Source: Planctomycetota bacterium
GTDB lineage: Bacteria > Planctomycetota > UBA1135 > UBA2386
Direction: 5' to 3'
DNA length: 64,000 bases
Assembly: GCA_016235155.1 (NCBI GenBank)
Contig: JACRLW010000004.1
Span: 1 to 64,000 of the forward strand
Under the pieces are notes generated by a model. The model saw only the letters and a list, made by a program, of their open reading frames with translations. It made no database searches and had not been told where the DNA came from. Position 1 is the stretch's first letter, and each line of letters starts with the position of its first letter. Of this stretch, positions 43,501 to 51,947 are shown one piece after another. A program made the translations under genes and the position numbers.

Positions 43501-44154
43501 TTGACCGCGCCCCCTCCCGATCAGCGCCCGGAGCACGCCTTTCGCCGCCCCCCGGGCTGGGCCCTCGACTACCGCGACCGGCGCTTTTGCGCAGGCAGCG
43601 GAGCGCGCACCGACCGCCGCGAACGCAAGGCACTCCTCGCCCTGCTGCACCGCGCGGGGGCCGGCGACGGCCCCTGGCTCGACGTCCCCTGCGGCGCCGG
43701 TCGCATGAGCGATCTCCTCCCCGGCCCGGTCGTCGCCGTCGACTTCGCCGAGGAGATGCTGCGCGCGATCCCGTCGCCGCGCGGCCCCTGCATCCGCGCG
43801 ACGGCCTTCGAACTGCCGTTCTGCGACGCGGGCTTCCAAGGCGTGCTCTGCCATCGCCTCCTGCACCACGTGCCGCGCGCAGCCGATCGCGTGCGCATCC
43901 TCACCGAGCTGCGCCGCGTGAGCGCGGGCCCGGTGATCGTCTCCTTCTTCCACTCGGTCTCCTTGCAGCACGCGCGCCGGGCACTCGCGCGGAAGTTGCG
44001 CGGCAAGCGCCGCTCCTCGCGCGGCGGGGTCACGCTGAACGCGTTCCTGCGCGACCTCCGTGAAGCCGGGCTCGAGTTCGTCGCGGCGCGGCCGTTGTTG
44101 CCGTTCGTCAGCGAGCAGTGGTTGGTGTTGGCGAAGAAGTCGGCGGTCGATTGA
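43501..44154 (+). CDS. SAM-dependent methyltransferase, paralogue of the 34823 fusion domain
   Basis: 217 residues. The first in-frame start is TTG 43501, which is weak; no better start is available in frame. Motif I is WLDVPCGAGRMSDLL, followed by VVAVDFAEEML; later VLCHRLLHHVPRAADRVRI and VIVSFFHSVSLQHARRALARKLRGK. These features match the C-terminal domain of 34823-36226 (DVPCGGGR, FLHHLPARDAAR, VVSFFHPCS). It ends seven bases before the convergent hydrolase-like gene. It may share a substrate class with the fusion protein (inference). Confidence 0.84.
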   Translation: MTAPPPDQRPEHAFRRPPGWALDYRDRRFCAGSGARTDRRERKALLALLHRAGAGDGPWLDVPCGAGRMSDLLPGPVVAVDFAEEMLRAIPSPRGPCIRATAFELPFCDAGFQGVLCHRLLHHVPRAADRVRILTELRRVSAGPVIVSFFHSVSLQHARRALARKLRGKRRSSRGGVTLNAFLRDLREAGLEFVAARPLLPFVSEQWLVLAKKSAVD

Positions 44155-44161
44155 ACGCGAT

Positions 44162-45622
44162 TCAGTCGCCGCAGCGCTCGCGCAGGAACGCCTCGATCAC
44201 CTTGGCATGCGCGCCGATCGCGATCGAGGACGGCACGCCCTCGACGTCGAGCAGGCGCGCGCGGCCGGTCGCGGCGAGGACGCCGGCGAGAGTGCTCAAC
44301 GAACCGCGCGAGGCCTGGTCGGCCGAGATGCAGAAGGCGACGTGCAGTGCCGGCTGCGCTTCGAGCTCGGGGCGCGAGATCGAAGCGCCGTCGAGCAGGA
44401 CCGCAGCGTCGATCGAACCGGCGTCCTCGATCGCGGCGCGCGAGACGGCGTAGGCGCCCTCGCGCTCGCCAATCGCGAAGACCAGGTCCTTCTCGATCGG
44501 CAGGATGCGGCGCAGGACGGCGAGCGCGTCGCGGACGAGGCCGGGCGCGCTGCGGAACCGTCCCGGCGATTCGAGCACCGCGACGTGGAAACGACCCGCC
44601 GGGTCGAACTGCGCGCGCGCGAGCTGATCGACGGTCCACGCGGGATGCAGCGTCTGCGGTGAGTCCGGACGCAGCGCGTCGCCGCCCCAACTCGGCGCAC
44701 CGGGGACGACCAGCACGAGCGGCTTCCGCTTCATCGCCGCGAGTCCCTCGTCGCCGCAGTCGATCGACACGAGCGCGTGGTCGGCGAGCGGACCCTGCCG
44801 CCCCGCGAACTCGCCGATCGGGACGGCGATCGTCACGCGGCCGCGTAGGAGCGCGAGCGCGGCGCGGTCCTCGCGCATGGCCGCGAGCACCTCCTCCGCA
44901 CGCTCGAGATCCCGCAGCGGTTCGGCGCCCGGCAGGCGCGGTTCACCGGCGTAGGCGCGTTCGACGTCGAGCACGACCGCGCGCAGCACGGCGAGGTCGA
45001 GGCTGTCGCGACGGCCCTCCGGCAAGGCCGCGATCACCTGCTCGCTGTGCGCCACACGCGGCGCAGCACCGTCGATCAGCATCGGCAGCGCATCGGCGCG
45101 CGCGGGGAACTCCGGCGCGAGATCGACGCGCCGCGTCCCGAGCGGCGAGCGCGCGAGGTCCTTGCCGCGCGCGAAGACGTCGACGCGGAACTCGCCGGGC
45201 TTCGCGTCGCCAAACGGCAAGGCACAGGTCGCGCGGAAGCGCATCAGATCGTCGGCCGACGTCGCCTCCTCGATCGACGCCTGCGCGACCAGGCCGCCGC
45301 GCGCGTCGCGCAACTCGACGTCGAAGGCGAGGCCCTCGACCACGATCGTCGGCAGGCGCGGCGCGTGCAGCGTGACGTGCACCGCGTCGAAGCGCTCGCC
45401 ATCGCAGACCTCGGGCAGGGCCATCACGACCAGCGCCTCGCGCAGGCGGTCGATCGTCGTCGCGGCCGGTGCTCTCCCAGCGGCGAGCCAGGCATCGAGC
45501 AGTTCCGCGCGCAGCTCCATCGCGTGCGCAAACGCGTGACGCTCGGTGCGCATCGCCTGCGCGGGCGCGCGACCACCGACGATCAGCGCGACCCCGGCCG
45601 CGAGCGCCGCGAGCGCCCTCAC
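44162..45622 (-). CDS. Secreted alpha/beta-hydrolase-like protein without a visible nucleophile
   Basis: 486 residues from GTG 45622 with a signal peptide (ALAALAAGVALIVGG). The N-terminal part (to about 220) is helical and beta-rich; the C-terminal part shows an esterase-like order: KPLVLVVPGAPSWGGDALRP, WTVDQLARAQFDPAGRFHVAVLESPG, VFAIGEREGAYAVSRAA where active members have GxSxG, then ISRPELEAQPALHVAFCISADQAS. The Ser is absent in this loop (GEREG). Either the enzyme is inactive or the family is different. It overlaps the metalloprotease-like gene by GTGA (45619-45622), so the two are made together. Confidence 0.6.
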   Translation of the reverse strand: MRALAALAAGVALIVGGRAPAQAMRTERHAFAHAMELRAELLDAWLAAGRAPAATTIDRLREALVVMALPEVCDGERFDAVHVTLHAPRLPTIVVEGLAFDVELRDARGGLVAQASIEEATSADDLMRFRATCALPFGDAKPGEFRVDVFARGKDLARSPLGTRRVDLAPEFPARADALPMLIDGAAPRVAHSEQVIAALPEGRRDSLDLAVLRAVVLDVERAYAGEPRLPGAEPLRDLERAEEVLAAMREDRAALALLRGRVTIAVPIGEFAGRQGPLADHALVSIDCGDEGLAAMKRKPLVLVVPGAPSWGGDALRPDSPQTLHPAWTVDQLARAQFDPAGRFHVAVLESPGRFRSAPGLVRDALAVLRRILPIEKDLVFAIGEREGAYAVSRAAIEDAGSIDAAVLLDGASISRPELEAQPALHVAFCISADQASRGSLSTLAGVLAATGRARLLDVEGVPSSIAIGAHAKVIEAFLRERCGD

Positions 45623-46788
45623 CGCCCGGGCTCCTGCTTGGGGTAGGTGGCGACGACCCACGCCGCGAAGCGCTCGTCGATCGCGAGCGGGCCGAAGCCG
45701 AAGCTCGCCTGCATCGCGTCGCGCTGCGGCTCCTTCCGCTTCAGCCGCCGCACGAAGTCGGCGAGCTTGGCGCCGCCCTGCGTCGCGATCAGCCAGTCGA
45801 CCCACGCGAACGCGTGCGCGTTCTCCTCGAGGTCGAGCTCGTCGCTGTTCTTCGTGTAGCTCTCGACGAATCGCCGCAGCTTCCCCGCGTCGGCGAGCTG
45901 GCGGATGCCGGTGCGATACGCGCCGTTGTGCCAGTTCGTGCCGGGCAGCATCACCGCCTCCTCGACGCAGTACGCCGAGCAGCGCCCGTCGATCGCGATC
46001 TCGAACCAGTGCGCGAGACCCTCGTCGACCCAACCTTCGCCGGTCGGGCCGAGTTCGCGCGCCGGCAGCATGTTCGACAGCAGCAGGTGCACGACGTTGT
46101 GGACGACCGAGCGGTGCACGTCGACGTCGTCCTTCATCGCGCGATCGTCGGCGACCATGCACCACACCGGGATGCCGCCGGTCAGCTTGATGTTGGTCCC
46201 CATCGCACCGATGCCGGTCAGCCGCGGCGACAGTTCGCGCATGTCGCGCATCGCCCCGAACATGTGCAGCGCGAGGCGCGGCGACGCGTCGTCGGACGCA
46301 ACGGGGAAGTCGGCGTCGGTCAGACCGAGCACGTCGCAGAAGCGCCTGCGCGTGGCCTCCACGCGCTCGCCGTAGAGGTGCATCCGCTGGTGCGCGTCGA
46401 GCTTCTTCTTGTCGACGATCGCACCGTCGAGCGACCAGCTCAGGTCCGCGTGCGCCGTCTCGAGATAGCGGATCGACGCCGGCTCGGCGCAGAAGCGCCC
46501 GACCGCTTCGTGCCGCTGTTCGAGCCAGCGGCTCATCGCGAAGCTCCTGTCGGCGAGATCCTCGACGATGTCGTCCCGGGCGCAGGCCGGACAGTCGACG
46601 ACGAGCAGGCCGAGACAGCGCTTGCACGCCGCCGCGACGCTGCAGCGCACGACCGCCTTCTCGAGCGCCATCGCGTCGCCCTTGTGGTCCTTGCACGGTT
46701 GCACGCCCGTGCTCTCGCACTTGCGGCAGGCCGGCGGCTCCTGCGCGGCGGCGAACGACACCACGATCACGACGGCGAGGAACCTCAT
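45619..46788 (-). CDS. Secreted zinc-metalloprotease-like protein with N-terminal Cys-rich domain
   Basis: 389 residues with a signal peptide (FLAVVIVVSFAAAQ). Residues 20-70 hold paired cysteines CRKC, CKDH, CKRC and CPAC, like a small zinc-ribbon or DnaJ-type finger. After a helical middle, VHRSVVHNVVHLLLSNML (an HxxxH) and GWVDEGLAHWFE about 30 residues later form a gluzincin-like His-His-Glu arrangement. It is probably a zinc peptidase of the DUF1570 type, secreted or periplasmic (inference). It is the upstream partner of the hydrolase-like gene by GTGA overlap. QueE starts on the same strand 27 bases upstream of it. Confidence 0.72.
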   Translation of the reverse strand: MRFLAVVIVVSFAAAQEPPACRKCESTGVQPCKDHKGDAMALEKAVVRCSVAAACKRCLGLLVVDCPACARDDIVEDLADRSFAMSRWLEQRHEAVGRFCAEPASIRYLETAHADLSWSLDGAIVDKKKLDAHQRMHLYGERVEATRRRFCDVLGLTDADFPVASDDASPRLALHMFGAMRDMRELSPRLTGIGAMGTNIKLTGGIPVWCMVADDRAMKDDVDVHRSVVHNVVHLLLSNMLPARELGPTGEGWVDEGLAHWFEIAIDGRCSAYCVEEAVMLPGTNWHNGAYRTGIRQLADAGKLRRFVESYTKNSDELDLEENAHAFAWVDWLIATQGGAKLADFVRRLKRKEPQRDAMQASFGFGPLAIDERFAAWVVATYPKQEPGR

Positions 46789-46815
46789 GCGGCGCAGGAT
46801 ACGAGCGGGTCTTCG

Positions 46816-47592
46816 CTACCGCAGCCCGAGCAGCGGATGGAGTTGCGCGAGCACGCGGTAACGGAAGCCTCGCTCGCCGGCCATCGCCGCGCAGCGCGCG
46901 AGTTCGCCGGCGTCGATCCGTTCCGCGACTCCGCGCGCGGGCGTCACCGGCTGGAGCACCAGGAGCAGGGCGTCCTTGAACGGCGCGAGCGCGTCGAGCG
47001 CCGTGCTCAGCGAACCCTGCGCAACGCCGCGCATCAGCACGATCTTCACGTCGAGCGTCGCGCGGCCGTCTGCCGCGACGAGTTCGACGCAGGCGCGATG
47101 CTGCGCGGTCCAGTCGCCGCTCTCGAGGGTCTCGGGCAGCTTCCAGTCCGCGCTGACGTGCGACAGCGCCGGCAGGCACTCGGCGAGGGCCTGCGCATCG
47201 TGCGCTGAGGTCTCGAGGTGCACGGCACCGCGCGCGCCGAGTGCCTCGCCGAACTCGCGGACGAAGCGCGGGAAGACCAACGGCTCACCGCCGGTGATCG
47301 ACACGCGCGCGAACCCGGTCACGCGCCACGGCGAACGCGCCGCACAACCGAGCGCGAGTTCGACGGCGCGCGCCGCGGTCACCGGGTTGCGCTCGCGATG
47401 CGTCGCGGCACGCTCGCCGTCGCCGTGCACCGCGAAATCCGCGGTCGCGACCCAGGAGTCCGGCGTGTCGCAGTAGCGGCAGCGCAGGGGACAGGTCGCG
47501 ACCCGGACGAAGGCCATCGGCTCGCCGAGGAAGCGCCCCTCACCCTGCACGGAGTGGAAGACTTCGATCAGCGGCGCGCGCGACGGGGTCAC
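46816..47592 (-). CDS. queE: 7-carboxy-7-deazaguanine synthase
   Basis: 258 residues from GTG 47592. Radical-SAM enzyme of queuosine/deazaguanine synthesis; it converts 6-carboxytetrahydropterin to 7-carboxy-7-deazaguanine. The 4Fe-4S cluster motif is C34-x3-C38-x2-C41 (CPLRCRYC), with SVQGEG at 14-19 binding substrate and SITGGEPL at about 98 as the SAM-binding GGE. QueE of this class has a larger insert after the cluster, as here. QueC, QueD and QueF are not in the window, so the rest of the pathway must lie elsewhere. Confidence 0.93.
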   Translation of the reverse strand: MTPSRAPLIEVFHSVQGEGRFLGEPMAFVRVATCPLRCRYCDTPDSWVATADFAVHGDGERAATHRERNPVTAARAVELALGCAARSPWRVTGFARVSITGGEPLVFPRFVREFGEALGARGAVHLETSAHDAQALAECLPALSHVSADWKLPETLESGDWTAQHRACVELVAADGRATLDVKIVLMRGVAQGSLSTALDALAPFKDALLLVLQPVTPARGVAERIDAGELARCAAMAGERGFRYRVLAQLHPLLGLR

Positions 47593-47639
47593 GACGGCAC
47601 CAGTTCCTCGTGCGGCGTGCGATCACGCCGCCGCGCGGA

Positions 47640-47969
47640 TCACTTCTTCCCGGACTTCGCGCCGGGCTTCGCGCCACCTTTGCCCGCCGCGGCGTCCGCA
47701 GCGGCAGGTGCGGCCGCGGTGCCGGCGGCAGCCGCAGCCCCCGCTTCACCCTCGGCCGGCGCAGCCGCCGCCTCGCCCTCGACCACCACCTTCGCGGCCT
47801 TCTTCACCTTCGACTTGAAGCGCGTGCGCACCTTGGGGAGGCCGAGCACGTCGGCTTCGCCGTCCCAACGTCCCTCGCGCTTCAGCACCGCGAGGCGCTC
47901 GATGCGGGTGAAGACGTTGCGATTGCCGCGACCGGCGCCGGAGATTCTCAGGCTGGAGTGGATCGACAT
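47640..47969 (-). CDS. Small basic protein of Chlamydiae/Verrucomicrobia/Planctomycetes (TIGR04137-like)
   Basis: 109 residues. The N-terminal 55 residues fit the lineage-specific family: MSIHSSLRI, RNVFTRIERLAVLKREGRW, and VLGLPKVRTRFKSKVKK. It is small and strongly basic and is thought to associate with the ribosome or nucleic acid; function unproven. The C-terminal half is an Ala/Gly/Glu/Lys-rich tail (EGEAAAAPAEGEAGAAAA) that is absent from most members. It is the clearest taxonomic marker in the window. It lies 12 bases downstream of 47982-48845. Confidence 0.88.
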   Translation of the reverse strand: MSIHSSLRISGAGRGNRNVFTRIERLAVLKREGRWDGEADVLGLPKVRTRFKSKVKKAAKVVVEGEAAAAPAEGEAGAAAAAGTAAAPAAADAAAGKGGAKPGAKSGKK

Positions 47970-47981
47970 GGCTCGACGGGT

Positions 47982-48845
47982 TCAGCGCCGCTTGAAGTTC
48001 GACGTGTCGTACGGCACCCGGAGCCCCCGCACGCTCTCGCGCAGCGACGACAACGTGCCTTCGTTCGTGGGCGAATCGAAGGTCGTCGGCAGGTCCAGAC
48101 TCCTCAGTCGTTCGAGGTCTTGGGCCTGCGTGTCCTGCGTCGTGTAGCAGAGGACCAGGTACCAGAGCTGACTGCCGTCGGCCTGGACCGCCACCTGGCG
48201 GATGCGGGCGTTGGGCAGCCCATGATCGCGGAGCCAGACGGCTGCGGACGCCGCTCGGGCGCGATCGCGGGCGGGGCACTTTAGCAACAGCCACGCGAGA
48301 TTCGAGACCTGCGCCTCCTCCTGCTCGCGGGTCAGGGGGACCACGCGCGGCGCCGCCGTCTGCTCCGGCTTCGCGCCGCGGTCCTCGCCGACGTCGGCCG
48401 GCGGAGGGCCGGGGCGCGCGCCCTCGTGGCCGCCGGCGGGTGCGCCGTCGATCTGGAGATCGCCGCGTCCCGTGGCGGCCTTCGCGTCGGCCGTCACCCG
48501 GCCGAGGAAGAAGCCGCAGAGGAGCGCGACCGCGGCGACCGCGACCAGCGCCATGCCATGGTTCGCGCTGCCGACCTTCGGACCGCTGCCCGTCGGCCCG
48601 CTGCCTGTCGAACCACTGCCGGACGGACCCGACCGGACCGTGGGCGCCGCGCGCCGCGCAGCGGTCGCGCTCCCGTCCTGTCCGGCGACGAGCGCGCGCG
48701 CGGAACGGCCCAGCCGGGTGAGGAACCCCGCTTCGCCGTGCCCCTTGCGACTCCGTCCCGTTCCTGATGACGACGATCCCGCCGATGCGCGCCTACCGCC
48801 GCGATCGCGGAGCAACTCGAACAGATCACGGCCTCGCCTGGCCAT
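47982..48845 (-). CDS. Single-pass membrane protein with disordered linker and C-terminal helical domain
   Basis: 287 residues from ATG 48845 (MARRGRDLFELLRD). The N-terminal 90 residues are basic, followed by a Gly/Ser/Pro linker (SGPSGSGSTGSGPTGSG), one transmembrane helix (GMALVAVAAVALLCGFFLG, about residue 98-116), a Pro-rich periplasmic stretch, and a C-terminal domain (AWLLLKCPARDRARAASAAVWLRDHGLPNARIRQV) that resembles a SPOR-like alpha-beta fold in length and placement (weak). It is translated just ahead of the small basic protein. Function unknown; a periplasmic wall-associated role would fit SPOR domains (inference). Confidence 0.68.
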   Translation of the reverse strand: MARRGRDLFELLRDRGGRRASAGSSSSGTGRSRKGHGEAGFLTRLGRSARALVAGQDGSATAARRAAPTVRSGPSGSGSTGSGPTGSGPKVGSANHGMALVAVAAVALLCGFFLGRVTADAKAATGRGDLQIDGAPAGGHEGARPGPPPADVGEDRGAKPEQTAAPRVVPLTREQEEAQVSNLAWLLLKCPARDRARAASAAVWLRDHGLPNARIRQVAVQADGSQLWYLVLCYTTQDTQAQDLERLRSLDLPTTFDSPTNEGTLSSLRESVRGLRVPYDTSNFKRR

Positions 48846-49059
48846 GCCACGCCTCCCTGGACCGGAGCGCCCGCTCCGGACCGCTTTGCTGTTGCACGTG
48901 CCTGATTCATGCACGTGTTCCGCGCGACGGACGGCCCCGCCGACGTCGGCGGAGCGCTGCGTTCGCGCGCGCGGATCGCCTTCCGACCGACCGGCGCCGG
49001 AAAGCGGCGCGAAGCTAGCGCGTGCTCCGACCGACATCAACCGTCGATGATCGCGCGCG

Positions 49060-50244
49060 TCACTCGCGCAGGCGCGCGCGGGCCCATTCGTTGTCGGGCG
49101 CCACGTCGAGGATCGCGCGGAGGTCGCGTCTAGCCGCTTCGGTTTCGTGCGCCTCGAGATGCAGGGCGGCGCGTTGCATCAAGGCGTCGACGCATCGCGG
49201 CCGGCGCTCGAGAAGGGCGTCGAGTTGGACGAGCGCGGCGCTCGCCCGACCGGCCGCACGGAGCATCCCGGCGAGCGCAAGACCGGCGTTCTCGTCGTCG
49301 GGTCGCGCTGCGACCACGGCCTGCAACTCGGCGATCGCCTCGTCGACGCGGCCGAGGCCGGCGAGGATGAGCCCACGGTAGTGGCGGGCCGTCGGACTGT
49401 CCGGCCGCGCGCGGCAGGCGGAGTCGATCGCGTCGAGCGCTTGCTCGAGCAGGGCCTTGTCCCTTCGCCCGGTCGCGAGCGCACGGCGATGCTCCTCGTC
49501 GAAGCGCGCGATCGCGCGGCCCTCGAACGCGCGGTAGGTCACGTCCGCGTCGTTCACCGCTGCCATCAACGGATCATCGATCGGCCGCGGCGCCGACAGG
49601 TTGCCGGCCCGCTGCGCGGCCTGCCGGCTCGCTTCGGCCTGGCCGAGCCGCGCGTAGGCACGTGCCAGCGCCTCGTCGACCTGGTGGTGGTCCGGATCGA
49701 GCGCGCGCGCCCGTTCGAGTTGCTCCACCGCGGCGCGCGGGTCGCCGGCCTGCAAGAGGAGACGGCCGAGCCCGAGCCAGGCGTGGCTCGACGGCCGCAG
49801 CGCCACCGCCTTCTCGTAGTGATCGCGTGCGACGTCGACCTTCCCGAGCCGCTCGGCGAGGATCGCGAGGCGGAGGTGACCGGCCTCGCGGTCGGGCCGC
49901 AGGGCCAGGGCCGCCGTCAGGTGTTCGACCGCGCGCTCGGGTTGCAGCGGCGCCATCGCGCATCCGGCGAGATGCAGGCACTCCGACGCGAGGTCCTCGC
50001 CGGCGCAGCCGGCCGCGAGGAGATAGACGTGCTCGGCTTCGGCGAGCATCCCGTGCGCGTGGAGCACGCGCGCGTAGCGGCTCAGGTTGTCGGCGCTTCG
50101 ATCCGATGCCGCGGCCTCGGCCCGGCGCGCGATCTCGAGTCTCACGAGCGGCTCGACCTCGCCGAGCTCGGGCGCGGGCAGCGCGTCGCCGCCGCCGCAC
50201 GCGGCGCAACCCAACGCGAGCCACGGCGCCAGGCGCCGTGTCAT
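49060..50244 (-). CDS. TPR lipoprotein
   Basis: 394 residues with a lipobox (LALGCAACGGG). At least eight TPR helix pairs follow, for example AEHVYLLAAGCAGED, HLTAALALRPDREAGHLRLAI, HYEKAVALRPSSHAWLGLGRL, QLERARALDPDHHQVDEALARAYARLG and IAELQAVVAARPDDENAGLALAG. It probably is a periplasmic protein-protein scaffold. It overlaps the ASPIC/UnbV lipoprotein gene by ATGA (50241-50244), so the two are made as a pair; compare the TPR domain fused to the five-haem protein at 107-2884. It is the last gene of the 54773 to 49060 operon. Confidence 0.84.
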   Translation of the reverse strand: MTRRLAPWLALGCAACGGGDALPAPELGEVEPLVRLEIARRAEAAASDRSADNLSRYARVLHAHGMLAEAEHVYLLAAGCAGEDLASECLHLAGCAMAPLQPERAVEHLTAALALRPDREAGHLRLAILAERLGKVDVARDHYEKAVALRPSSHAWLGLGRLLLQAGDPRAAVEQLERARALDPDHHQVDEALARAYARLGQAEASRQAAQRAGNLSAPRPIDDPLMAAVNDADVTYRAFEGRAIARFDEEHRRALATGRRDKALLEQALDAIDSACRARPDSPTARHYRGLILAGLGRVDEAIAELQAVVAARPDDENAGLALAGMLRAAGRASAALVQLDALLERRPRCVDALMQRAALHLEAHETEAARRDLRAILDVAPDNEWARARLRE

Positions 50245-51926
50245 CGACGGCCCTTGCCGCGCACGAGCGTGATCGAGCGGTCCACCGGCCCGCCGTCGAA
50301 GGTCTCCCGCGCACCGCCGGGCCATCGCACCTCGATCGCGTCGATCCTCGACGCGTCGCCGAGCCCGAAGTGCAGCGCGATCTCCGAACTCGACAGGTAG
50401 CTGGTCTGCGGGGAGACGGTGCGGCGCCAGCGGCGGTCGCCGGCGAGGACCCGCACGACGGCGCCGTACACCGCGCGGTGCAGGCTCTCGTCGACGACGT
50501 CCACGACGAGCCAATGGCCGCGCCGTTGCGCGACGTTTTCGTAGATGCGCGCGGGCCCCATCGCGTTGGTGATCACGACGTCGAGGTCGCCGTCGCGATC
50601 GAGGTCCCCCACGGCCAGACCGCGGGACACCTCGACGGGCGCGCCGAACACGCCCTCGTCCGACGTCGCGTCGACGAATCTCCCGCCGCCGAGGTTGACG
50701 AACACCTGGTTCGGCTCGGCGTAGAGGTTCCACAGCGGGTCGATGTTCGCACGTTCGTGCGCCGGTCCCCGCGTCACGCGGCCGTTCGCGATCACCACGT
50801 CGAGGTCGCCGTCGAGTTCGAGATCGAACATCGCCGTGCCGAAGCCGGTCGTCGGCAGGCTCGGCCCGGCGAGGCCGCTGCGCTCCGACGCGTCGACGAA
50901 GCCGAAGTCCTCGCGCAGCCAGAGCGTGTTGGTCTCGCCGGTGAGGTGGGTGACGAACAAGTCGAGGTCGCCGTCGCCGTCGACGTCGCCCACCGCGATC
51001 CCCATGTTCGCTTCGGCGACCCCATGTCCGTTCACGGCCACGCCCATCGGCAGGCCGTCCTCGCGGAAGGTGCCGTCCCGCTGGTTCATCCAGAGATGGT
51101 TGGCCTGGCCGTCGTTGGCGACGAACACGTCGGGCCAGCCGTCGTCGTCGAAGTCCTCGACGACCACGCCGAGACCGTTGGATGCGTGCCCGGCGATCCC
51201 GGCGGCGACGCTCACGTCCGTGAAGCTGCCGTCGCCGCGGTTGTGGTAGAGCGTGTCCGGCACGCCGCGCAATTCGCGCGGGTTGGCGTACTCCGGCCGC
51301 CCGCTCGCGTCCGTGCACAGTCGATCGTGGTCGTACTCGACGTAGTGCGCGACCCAGATGTCGAGCCAGCCGTCGACGTCGTAGTCGAGGAAGGCGACGG
51401 ACGTGGTCCAAGCACTGCCGCTGATCCCCGCCCGCGACGAGACGTCCTCGAAGACGCCGTGGCCGTCGTTGAGGTAGAGGGCGTCGGCGCCGAGGTTGCC
51501 GACGTAGAGGTCGAGATCGCCGTCGTTGTCGACGTCGCCGACCGCCACTCCCATTCCGTAGCCGGTGTCGCGAAGCCCGCTCGCGGTCGTGGCGTCGCGC
51601 CAGGTGGAGTCGGGGTTCGCGAGGTAGAGCCGATCGGGCGCACCGGGACCTGGGAAGCGGCCGGCGTCGGTGAAGTAGATGTCGAGGCGGCCGTCGCCGT
51701 CGGCGTCGAACAGGGCACAGCCCGCACCCATGATCTCCGGCAACGGAAAGCGGCCGCTGCGCTCGACGTGGTGGACGAAGTCGACTCCGGAGCGGGCGGT
51801 GATCTCCGCAAAGATCGATGCCGGCCCGGACGCCTCGTCACGGCCGCCGCCACAACCCGCCAGGACGACGAGCAACGAGCTTGCGCAGGGACAGGGACGC
51901 CTCACCCGCGCAAATCTACCCCGCAT
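50241..51926 (-). CDS. Intact ASPIC/UnbV (CRTAC1-type) FG-GAP lipoprotein
   Basis: 561 residues. Signal sequence and lipobox (LLVVLAGC) precede FG-GAP/VCBS repeats (GAGCALFDADGDGRLDIYF, VDNDGDLDLYVGN, DYDVDGWLDIWVA, FDDDGWPDVFVAND, VDGDGDLDLFVTH, LDRDGDLDVVITN) and a C-terminal UnbV/ASPIC domain (residues about 470-545, SPQTSYLSSSEIALHFGLG). The calcium-binding DxDGDxDxx loops are intact. CRTAC1 proteins are secreted; the ASPIC domain is thought to bind cell-surface partners. It is a useful control for the damaged copy at 2890-4595. ATGA links it to the TPR lipoprotein; the TMTC-type gene ends 22 bases upstream. Confidence 0.9.
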   Translation of the reverse strand: MRGRFARVRRPCPCASSLLVVLAGCGGGRDEASGPASIFAEITARSGVDFVHHVERSGRFPLPEIMGAGCALFDADGDGRLDIYFTDAGRFPGPGAPDRLYLANPDSTWRDATTASGLRDTGYGMGVAVGDVDNDGDLDLYVGNLGADALYLNDGHGVFEDVSSRAGISGSAWTTSVAFLDYDVDGWLDIWVAHYVEYDHDRLCTDASGRPEYANPRELRGVPDTLYHNRGDGSFTDVSVAAGIAGHASNGLGVVVEDFDDDGWPDVFVANDGQANHLWMNQRDGTFREDGLPMGVAVNGHGVAEANMGIAVGDVDGDGDLDLFVTHLTGETNTLWLREDFGFVDASERSGLAGPSLPTTGFGTAMFDLELDGDLDVVIANGRVTRGPAHERANIDPLWNLYAEPNQVFVNLGGGRFVDATSDEGVFGAPVEVSRGLAVGDLDRDGDLDVVITNAMGPARIYENVAQRRGHWLVVDVVDESLHRAVYGAVVRVLAGDRRWRRTVSPQTSYLSSSEIALHFGLGDASRIDAIEVRWPGGARETFDGGPVDRSITLVRGKGRR

Positions 51927-51947
51927 GGTGCGGCGAACCGGTCGGGC

